32,284 nt of DNA from Gracilaria caudata (taxonomy: Eukaryota > Rhodophyta > Florideophyceae > Gracilariales > Gracilariaceae), in NCBI GenBank assembly GCA_030374735.1, contig JASCIV010000205.1:1-32284 (forward strand). Direction: 5' to 3'. This document shows, piece by piece, positions 25,980 through 32,284 of this stretch (its first letter is position 1; each line of letters starts with the position of its first letter). A model generated the notes under the pieces. It was not told the origin of the DNA. It ran no database searches and worked only from the letters and a program-made list of their open reading frames with translations. A program made the translations under genes and the position numbers.

Positions 25980-26927
25980 TCATTCTACGCTATGAGTGTT
26001 ATCCTCATACTGGGCATTCACGGAGCGCTGATAAGTGGCCCTGATCGGTCTGTCCTCACATCTGCGACACATCATCACATAGTACCTTCGGTACCCGCCG
26101 ATGTACTCGACGTCATCTTCATGATGGTACAAATCCGGCTCGAAATCGCTCGCATAGTCACCCTTTATGTACATACGTCCCATCGCGTTATAACAGAAGT
26201 TCCATCTTGCCTTGGACGGATATGCAATCTCTGTATTTGCAAGCGTTACTAAGTGATCCATATCCGAACCACATTTGGTACAACTTAAGGTTTCTGGATC
26301 ATGAATCCAACTCGCGAAGCCTCCAACCTTGCTGATAGGAGCCGCCTCAAACCAGAGAGAATACGGGTTATCCCCTGAATCACCCATGATTTTCCGATCT
26401 ATCCACCCACTTTCTCTGATGTACTTGTTGATAGCCTTCAACTGCTCGTCGTCCAAGGTAGATGAAGGTGGATAATCTTCTACTTCATCCGGATTCAAAA
26501 ATAAGGTTGGTGGGATATATTGATCCTCCGTTTCTTCATCACAACGGAAAACTTCACTCCAGGGAAACTCTCGTATGTTTTGGATGGTCCCAGAATACCT
26601 CCAAAACGCCTTTGACAACGGTGAATGTCCTATATCTTCATGTTCAGAAGCACACCACAGTAACTGGAAAAGATCCGCTCCATCAGGAAATCCCAATTGC
26701 GGTACTTCGTCTCTCCGAAGTTGTAGAACGCCTACAAGCGGCCAATTATGTACAGGACATGTTGGCCAATCTTCGTCTTTTGGCCACGCTAGCTGTCCGT
26801 GAAACTTAGATTCGAATGGATTGTCCTTCCGGCATATAAACCTTGGGTGCAGAATCACGGCTCTCTTTGGTTTCAGGAAGGGAAAGGCTATCTTCAAGTT
26901 CAAAACAGGCTTGTAAGGTCTCCACAT
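25980..26927 (-). CDS. DUF1963/YwqG-like protein
   Basis: The protein has 315 residues from ATG 26925-26927 (A at -3); the frame continues 12 codons further to a TTG that I do not accept. YwqG/DUF1963 proteins are widespread, mostly uncharacterised, often in bacterial and algal genomes. Family-like segments: SKFHGQLAWPKDEDWPTCPV then PLVGVLQLRRDEVP (bases about 26690-26790), a G-x-A-D-LFQLLWCASE segment, and later KVGGFASWIHDPETLSCTKCGSDMDHLVTL with the typical GG-x3-W and the Cys-x2-Cys-x3-Met signature. A second pair CRRC sits near the end. Many Trp, Pro and Asp residues and no signal peptide suggest a soluble intracellular protein. Its role is unknown. It lies divergent to the ClpS gene. 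Confidence 0.8.
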   Translation of the reverse strand: MWRPYKPVLNLKIAFPFLKPKRAVILHPRFICRKDNPFESKFHGQLAWPKDEDWPTCPVHNWPLVGVLQLRRDEVPQLGFPDGADLFQLLWCASEHEDIGHSPLSKAFWRYSGTIQNIREFPWSEVFRCDEETEDQYIPPTLFLNPDEVEDYPPSSTLDDEQLKAINKYIRESGWIDRKIMGDSGDNPYSLWFEAAPISKVGGFASWIHDPETLSCTKCGSDMDHLVTLANTEIAYPSKARWNFCYNAMGRMYIKGDYASDFEPDLYHHEDDVEYIGGYRRYYVMMCRRCEDRPIRATYQRSVNAQYEDNTHSVE

Positions 26928-27644
26928 GTTTTGACGTTTGCCAGCCGCAGAACAGTCTAACAACGCCGGAGAACTCGTTCATGTGAACCCGAGGGCTTTT
27001 AAGTAGAAACATGGCTTGGTGCGACTAGTCCCCATGAACAATTTGGTAACGTAGTGACGTTCAAACTATTTGTTTCAGTTGCTGGGTCGCTCGGTTGTCA
27101 ACCGGCTAGCGAGCAAAGCTACAGACGAACACCATGCCATAGGGGCCAACTTCTGTCCACCAAATGACTGGAACTAAGAAGTCAGATACACCCATTCATC
27201 AACCTTCATCTCAGTCCCAACATGAGTGGTGTCTAGTCAGTGCTACAGCGTGGAGGAGCCTCCACTCCAACTTGGAGCGGGGTGGTGTTTTGCGAGCGTC
27301 TTGGGACAAAAAAAATACACATACACGGAATTGCGTCTCTGCTGCTCATCTCTCCAAACAACGTTAATCCCTTCTTCTGCGCCGTGCACCTCAACGCGCA
27401 CGAATACGTTTCTTCATTCCAAGCGCGTCACCAAAGCTTTCCAACGGCGCTCAGGTTCGGAGTGCAACGTCATCGATTGCTGTGTACTTGCAGATTGTCT
27501 GTCTCCAGTTTCCGCTTACTTCCACGCGCGTTTTCACACGGTTACACACGGACACGCGGCTTGGCGCAACACGCGTACTCTGTCCAGAGTACTCTTTGTC
27601 AAAAGGTTCCACGCAAGGAGAAAACCCTTTGGTGAAGGTGAAAC
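26928..27644. promoter_or_regulatory. Divergent upstream region of the DUF1963 and ClpS genes
   Basis: Both flanking genes start outward. Several overlapping frames are open toward ClpS (up to 181 codons, 27226-27771), but they lack any domain and disagree with the ClpS frame; I treat them as leader. No good TATA box was found. Confidence 0.4.
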
Positions 27645-28175
27645 ATGCTCTCTACGGCAGAACCAGCGTTCACACCAAACATGTCATCCCCGACGCACAA
27701 GCTGCTCAATGCCAGCTCTTCGCGCAGCGTGTGTGCGTCACGTATCGCGCAACAAGCTGCTAGGAATATGAGTGTCATGGTTGCTGCACCGCCTGTAAAG
27801 GAAAAGGTGCTTGAGAAGAAGGTGAACATTGAACAAGAGAAGGAATTCAAGCAACCCGATATGTATCGACTTTACATCTACAACGACCCAATTAACAAGC
27901 GCGAACGTGTGGTAGACGTATTGCTTAAGACGTGTCAGGGCCTTTCGTTTTCCAGGGCGTTCGCTGCTATGCAAGAGGCCCATGAGAACGGCAGAGGTCT
28001 TGTTTTAGTCATTGCGCAGGAAATTGCTGAGCATTACTGCGCATCCATTAATTCTGGTAAGTTCCGTTACCCTTGTACCTCTGTATCTTCCTTTGGGACA
28101 TGGATTCTAACTTTGAGTTTACACTTTGCTTGACTTGCAGCCGGCATCCTGAGCACGGTTGAGCCTGACAAGTAG
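27645..28175 (+). CDS. clpS: ClpS adaptor of the Clp protease, organelle-targeted, one intron
   Basis: Join 27645-28056 and 28141-28175 gives 148 residues. ClpS delivers N-degron substrates to the Clp ATPase, here probably in the plastid. Without splicing the C-terminus is lost; with splicing it becomes SINSAGILSTVEPDK, the normal ClpS end (G-x3-TVEPD). Residues 1-70 are Ser/Ala/Arg-rich then charged, as a transit peptide plus linker. The domain starts YRLYIYNDP (N80, D81) and has MQEAHENGRGLVLV (His113) and EIAEHYCASI. Pro after Asn-Asp, with NDPINKRERVVDVL, resembles cyanobacterial ClpS2 more than ClpS1. Start choice: first ATG of the frame; ATG 27681 is an alternative. Divergent from the DUF1963 gene, convergent with the four-helix protein gene. 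Confidence 0.88.
28057..28140 (+). other. Spliceosomal intron of the ClpS gene (84 nt)
   Basis: Donor GTAAGT at 28057, branch-site-like CTAAC at 28107-28111, acceptor TTGACTTGCAG ending at 28140. Removal restores the conserved ClpS C-terminus in frame. Confidence 0.85.
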
Positions 28176-28386
28176 CCAGCTACCATATCGAGGCGTGCCT
28201 ATACCTTTATTTTTCACAGCTGCTTGCATTTCTTTTGTTCCATTAGCCTCGTGCGGTTTGTTCTCACCCACTCAACCCGGCTGCTTGTGTTTGTAATGAA
28301 TACCTTGTACCTGTGTACAGTAGCGCTTTTACAAAGATGTCATGCAAACTTTCTGAAGTCGTTGGCTTTGGCTCAAGTTCTGTTAT

Positions 28387-29072
28387 CTAGTAGGTGGGAT
28401 CCACTCCTCTCCGCTTCAAAATGGGTATTATGGTGAGCGCTACGCAGCATATAGCGCTTACCAACAGTACAACATCCGCAAATAGTGTAAAGTAAAACCA
28501 ACCAGCCACGTTACATTGACATACATGCCCACTTTGTAGGATTTCCTTTGGCACCTCCGTTCGACAGTCACCAGCACCACACTCTTTCGCGGTTGTTACA
28601 ATGGAGGCTAAATCACATCCGGTAGCTACCAAAGTTATAACCACCGTGCATATTAAGATGGTACAAAACGTCAATCGTGCAACTCTTTGAGACACTATGG
28701 CTGCTATGAAAGAAAACGAGAACGAACATAAAACTGCTAACGAAGAGGCGAGTAATCGAACGACTGAATTTCGGGTAGGCCATCCGCCTGCAAGTGAATA
28801 CGTGAAGATTGGTTCGCTCGAATAGTTGGTAGCTTCACGTACTAAAGGCGGCACTTCTGACAAAGAGGTGAAGAAGGGACGTCGTGCAGGAACTGAAGGG
28901 CCGACGACCCAGAGCCACCAACATGTCCAAGTAAGAAGCAAAGTTCCACAGGTCTGTTCAACAAGTTAGAAAGCTCTTAAATTAGATGCAGCGCCTCAAA
29001 TCGCACTCGGTGTTGTGGACTTACCGCTAGAACAAAAAAGCTCGCACCGAAGCAGAAATGAGTCTTACCCAT
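28387..29072 (-). CDS. Four-helix membrane protein, one intron
   Basis: Exon 1 is 29072-29025 (16 codons), exon 2 is 28953-28387, total 204 residues. The main frame (28387-28941) has no ATG at all; an exon ATG GGT AAG... followed by GTAAGT and ending at GAACAG supplies one and keeps the frame. Residues about 5-34 (CFGASFFVLATCGTLLLTWTCWWLWVVG), LLASSLAVLCSFSFSFIAAIV, FCTILICTVVITLVATG and YFTLFADVVLLVSAICCVALTIIPI make four membrane helices. The loop between helices 3 and 4 carries five Cys (CDLAS...ECGAGDCR...CQCN), so it probably faces the lumen or outside and is disulfide-bonded. The layout is claudin/SUR7/tetraspan-like, but no diagnostic motif allows a family name. Confidence 0.7.
28954..29024 (-). 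other. Predicted intron of the four-helix protein gene (71 nt)
   Basis: On the minus strand: donor GTAAGT (29024-29019), branch-site-like TTCTAAC, acceptor GTTGAACAG ending at 28954. It has the same donor and branch words as the ClpS intron. Confidence 0.7.
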
Positions 29073-29574
29073 AATACTGCGCCCTTGTCCTCATATACCA
29101 GCAGATGTTAACAGATATCTGAAAGGCCAGCCTGCTCGAAACTTTCGAGTCGAAAGGGCTTGGTAATCTTGTTCATAATACACTTTCGACGTGCTCGAGT
29201 TCTATGAAGCTGATATATGCTGTGAAGTTAAGGTACGTGTCAAATCTTGAGGGCCGTTTCCGGAAACGGCCCTCAAGATTTGACACGTACCTCGCGTTTC
29301 ATTTCCAGTTCAAAATAGAGAGTTTTGGATAGGCAGAACGTCTCCACCCAAACTGCCAAAAGAATCATAATGCGGATGGAAACAAAGGTCCCAGAATTGA
29401 AAAAATGGAAGTATCATCAACGCGTCAGTCTTCCGCATAGAGAACACCGCACAACAAAGCGCACCCAGGCAGCCATCACCGCATCCAAATTGATCTCGTT
29501 GTGAGCTGCAAGCTAATGAATATGACCAAAACTTCATCAGCTCCAGCCTCTCCGCGGTCAGCCTTGCTCATCAG
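29073..29574. promoter_or_regulatory. Divergent promoter between the four-helix protein and SerRS genes
   Basis: A 502-bp region from which both genes read outward. Near its left half is the perfect 62-bp palindrome (29231-29292). No clear TATA box. A 75-codon minus frame at 29310-29537 starts only with a non-ATG-supported context and looks non-coding. Confidence 0.5.
29231..29292. repeat. Perfect 62-bp palindrome, 31-bp arms, no spacer
   Basis: Arm 29231-29261 (AGGTACGTGTCAAATCTTGA then GGGCCGTTTCC) is followed immediately by its exact reverse complement, 29262-29292. Flanking bases (A at 29230, C at 29293) no longer pair. There is no target-site duplication that I can see. Confidence 0.95.
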
Positions 29575-31113
29575 ATGCCTCTCTTCCGTCGTCCATTGTC
29601 AATGATGATGCGGAATCATGCATTCGTCAGCCCTGCTTTCCCCACCTCCCCGACTGTGCGAAATACACTCCCGGCATCTCGATATACCACCAGCTTTTTG
29701 CGCTCCTCGCGATTTTGTGCAACGCGACGCCGACTAGGACGCCCAGGTTCCGGTAAAGTCATCGCCTCTGCGTCCATTGACCTGAAATTTGTGAAAGAAA
29801 ATCTTCCCGCGGTGAGACAGAACATCATTGATAGGAGCGTGTCCGCTGATGCCGATCTTGTCGTCCAACTATACGATCAGTTCGTTCAGCTTTCTATCAA
29901 TGCGGACCATCTACGGAAAAGACGAAATGAAAACGCAAAGCTTATGAAATCAGCAGGAAAGATGGCGCCGGAAGAACGCCAGAAATGTATTGCAGAAGGC
30001 AAAGAGCTAAAAGCAGCCCTCGCGGATTTCGAAGTCCAACTTGCTGAAGCTGAACAACAGCTTCAAATAGAAGCCTCCAAAATTCCAAACATGACGCATC
30101 CAGATGTACCGAGGGGCTCCGAAGAAAATGCGTCTGTGCTGAGCTCGTACGGAATGAAGCGCACGTCTGAGACAGCCGGTATCACACTCAAGTCTCATTT
30201 GCAGCTAGCCACTGACCTTGACATGGTTGATTTTGAAAACGCTGCACGAGTGAGCGGACACAAGTTCTATTACTTAAGAAATGCTGGCGCGCTACTGGAG
30301 TTGGCTCTCGTGAATTGGGCTATGACACTTGCTGCCAAGAATGGGTTTACGGTAATGACTACTCCGGACGTGGCAAGGGAAGAAATTGTTGCTGGTTGTG
30401 GCTTTCAACCACGCGGAGAGGCGAGTCAAGTGTATCGTATCGAAGATTCTGATCTTTGCTTAGTCGGTACTGCAGAGATTCCTTTGGGTGGATACTACGC
30501 TGATCAAATTCTTGACAAGCAACAACTGCCCATCAAGATGGCAGCTTTTTCTCACTGCTTTAGACGCGAAGTTGGCGCGGCGGGAAGCACGACACGAGGA
30601 CTGTATCGTGTTCATCAGTTCTCGAAAGTTGAAATGTTCATTTTGTCTCACCCGCAGGACTCTGAAAGACTTCACGAAGAGCTTCGATCGTTAGAAGAGG
30701 AGATGTATAGTTCATTGGGCTTGCACTTCAAAGTATTGGATATGCCATCGGAGGATCTTGGAAATCCAGCATACAGAAAATATGACATTGAAGCATGGAT
30801 GCCAGGACGAGGGTCGTATGGAGAGATTTCCTCGGCCTCTAATTGCACTGACTATCAAGCACGACGGCTTAATATACGGTATAGGGAGAGTCAAGGTGAT
30901 AACCGATATGTACATACTTTAAACGCGACGGCATGTGCTGTTCCCAGAATGGTGATTTCCATTCTTGAGACACATCAACAGGAGGATGGGTCTATTCGTA
31001 TTCCTGAGGTGTTGAGACCATTTATGGGAGGCATGGAGGAGATCAGAGCGGAAATTGCACACAGTACCGTTCGCAATAGAGAAGCCGTACCTGTAGCCCG
31101 TCGAGCTGCTTGA
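29575..31113 (+). CDS. serS: Seryl-tRNA synthetase, organellar form
   Basis: The protein has 512 residues. It charges tRNA-Ser; the N-terminal 60 residues (MPLFRRPLSMMMRN, many Arg/Ser/Thr, no acids) are a plastid and/or mitochondrial leader. After it comes the tRNA-binding coiled-coil arm (about 68-170, DLKFVKENLPAVRQNI to EASKIPNMTHPDVP, which contains the conserved N-x-x-HPxVP-like end). The class II core has motif 1 around GALLELALVNWAM, TAEIPLGGYY, motif 2 FRREVGAAGSTTRGLYRVHQFSKVE (Arg330 context) and motif 3 TACAVPRMVISILETHQ. The bacterial-type core suggests an endosymbiont or mitochondrial origin, expected for organellar enzymes. Full length, intronless. Divergent from the four-helix membrane protein gene. 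Confidence 0.93.
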   Translation: MPLFRRPLSMMMRNHAFVSPAFPTSPTVRNTLPASRYTTSFLRSSRFCATRRRLGRPGSGKVIASASIDLKFVKENLPAVRQNIIDRSVSADADLVVQLYDQFVQLSINADHLRKRRNENAKLMKSAGKMAPEERQKCIAEGKELKAALADFEVQLAEAEQQLQIEASKIPNMTHPDVPRGSEENASVLSSYGMKRTSETAGITLKSHLQLATDLDMVDFENAARVSGHKFYYLRNAGALLELALVNWAMTLAAKNGFTVMTTPDVAREEIVAGCGFQPRGEASQVYRIEDSDLCLVGTAEIPLGGYYADQILDKQQLPIKMAAFSHCFRREVGAAGSTTRGLYRVHQFSKVEMFILSHPQDSERLHEELRSLEEEMYSSLGLHFKVLDMPSEDLGNPAYRKYDIEAWMPGRGSYGEISSASNCTDYQARRLNIRYRESQGDNRYVHTLNATACAVPRMVISILETHQQEDGSIRIPEVLRPFMGGMEEIRAEIAHSTVRNREAVPVARRAA

Positions 31114-31878
31114 TAGAAAAGCGAAAGTAGAAGCGTCCTCTTTTGTTGTGATAGCGCTTTGCGTGGGGTTCGGCGCAGCCACGTTCTCCCTTGTACGTTA
31201 CTAATTTGTTCGGCCCACTCGCGGTTCAATTCTCGCTGATGTAAGCGAAGGTCGACGTGTCGGGAGTTGGGAGATCATGACGTCATTTTGATCATGCATA
31301 TCATTACCATCGCTGAAGCAATCTCCCTCCCGTATCTGCGCGCTGGTGGGATTTCGTCAAACGGACACCGAGCGGTATTGTACCTGAATCTGCTCTTGCC
31401 ATAAAGTTAAATCAGAAACGCGCTTCACCCTGCAAAGTATCATTGCCTTGGTTTCACACAGGTTTGGATGCGGTGTTCCTTTCCCAGCGGAAGACTCGCA
31501 GCTGATATGGGCTACCGATGTGTTGTCCGCAATATCAAAAATTGTAAGTACAGGCGATTTCCACAGCCGTCGTTCGTGTCATTGCATTCTCTTTGCTTTC
31601 AGCGCTTCATTGCCTGCGACGAAGTATGCATCACTGACGGCGGCACTTTCTCATCCATTAGTGACGCACCGCACGAACTCTAGAAGTCTGCAAGGTATCC
31701 CTCATCCTCGATGCAAACTACCGAATTCGTCTTTTTTGATGGTAGGGCTATTACGACATCATGGTTCATGACGATGTTGCCAGCAGCATTTCGATTGCAC
31801 TGTTGCAGTGCTGTACCCTTGTACCTTTGAAATCCGCCCATTGCGTAAGGATGTCCACGAAGAGGTCAGAGAAGGATA
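31114..31878. other. Intergenic region after SerRS
   Basis: About 765 bp. One 107-codon frame (31448-31771) and shorter ones overlap but lack a domain or a consistent composition. No RNA gene or repeat seen. Confidence 0.5.
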
Positions 31879-32284
31879 ATGACGTCTTCGAAATTCAAAG
31901 CGTGCAACGCGCAGGAGTTGACACCTGTTCTTCCTGATGTGCTGCTTGCACGACTCTACATTCACATGATGTGGGACGGAAGACCAATGTGCCATGTCCA
32001 GAGCCTCTATGACAGGGTCTTGTGTCATTGTAGCTTTTCACAGCTGCACGCCAACTCGACACTGTGCTCGCTGTCATTAAATGACATTGCGCCCGTGGAG
32101 CGCCGATGCATAGCTCGCATCAAGTCACTGGCAGGTGAACTCGCTCACGCGACTGTCATCTTTCGAGCTGCTCTCAACTCTTGTTCCCTCCGCCAAAATT
32201 CTTTGGCTAGCAACGCCTGTTGGCAAACCCGAGCCAGTGTCTATGGTGGCCTATGCGTGCGTCTCAATCCGGCTGCCTTGCCGT
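31879..32284 (+). CDS. Possible 5' part of an unknown gene, open at window end
   Basis: From ATG 31879 (A at -3) the frame runs 135 codons without a stop to the window edge. It begins MTSSKFKACNAQELTP and continues with LYIHMMWDGRPMC, APVERRCIARIKSLAGELAHA and AALNSCSLRQN. It is rich in Cys and Leu with a likely amphipathic helix around the Arg/Lys stretch; no signal peptide and no domain I recognise. Other frames here contain stops, which gives modest support. Chance openness is possible. Confidence 0.4.
   Translation, partial: MTSSKFKACNAQELTPVLPDVLLARLYIHMMWDGRPMCHVQSLYDRVLCHCSFSQLHANSTLCSLSLNDIAPVERRCIARIKSLAGELAHATVIFRAALNSCSLRQNSLASNACWQTRASVYGGLCVRLNPAALP

Noticed and set aside
27226..27771. 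181-codon frame overlapping the ClpS start
   Set aside because: No domain, low-complexity Cys/Thr/Arg composition, and it conflicts with the well-supported ClpS frame.
1..32284. tRNA genes, CRISPR arrays, insertion sequences, phage or bacterial operons
   Set aside because: No paired A/B box with cloverleaf, no regular direct repeats with spacers, no transposase or integrase motifs; introns, TATA boxes and gene families are eukaryotic.

Overview
The window is nuclear DNA from a gene-dense, intron-poor photosynthetic eukaryote, most likely a red alga (a Chondrus-like florideophyte would fit, but this is inference). Reasons: eukaryote-only families (COG8 remnant, SURF6, PP2C, a DDX20-like helicase, ZIP); long intronless genes on both strands; only two short introns that I can define (71 and 84 nt, GTAAGT donor, CTAAC branch site); organelle-type leader peptides; and a ClpS that looks more like the cyanobacterial ClpS2 type than the bacterial ClpS1 type. 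No operons, IS elements, CRISPR arrays, tRNA or rRNA genes were seen.

Layout. 1-949: 3' part of a ZIP metal transporter, cut by the window edge. 950-3110: about 2 kb without a gene, holding a striking cluster of GATTGC hexamers (1940-2254). 3111-5112 (-): a decayed copy of COG8, a Golgi tether subunit, with several stops and frameshifts; single ORFs miss it, but it is clear when fragments are read together. 5422-8469 (-): a DEAD-box helicase of DDX20/Gemin3 type whose last residues resemble the SMN YG-box. 8853-11536 (-): two tandem, diverged PP2C phosphatases. 12437-13966 (+): a secreted FG-GAP/ASPIC-type protein, sharing with the second PP2C a divergent promoter that carries two palindromes. 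14766-15845 (-): a type II membrane protein, probably a glycosyltransferase. 16502-18643 (+): acetyl-CoA synthetase. 20146-20814 (-): an unrecognised small protein with a Cys4 knuckle and a basic tail. 21679-22587 (-): AlkD-like DNA alkylation repair protein. 24022-25092 (-): SURF6. 25980-26927 (-): a DUF1963/YwqG-like protein. 27645-28175 (+): ClpS with one intron. 28387-29072 (-): a four-helix membrane protein with one intron. 29575-31113 (+): organellar seryl-tRNA synthetase. 31879-32284 (+): an open frame running off the window end.

The genes are mostly unrelated housekeeping functions (acetate activation, rRNA processing, DNA repair, plastid proteolysis, organellar translation), as expected for a eukaryotic chromosome, so I see no multi-gene pathway cluster. 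The most interesting non-routine signals are the YG-box-like tail on the helicase, the perfect 62-bp spacerless palindrome at 29231-29292 between two divergent genes, the GATTGC cluster with spacings often near multiples of 10 bp, and the COG8 pseudogene.
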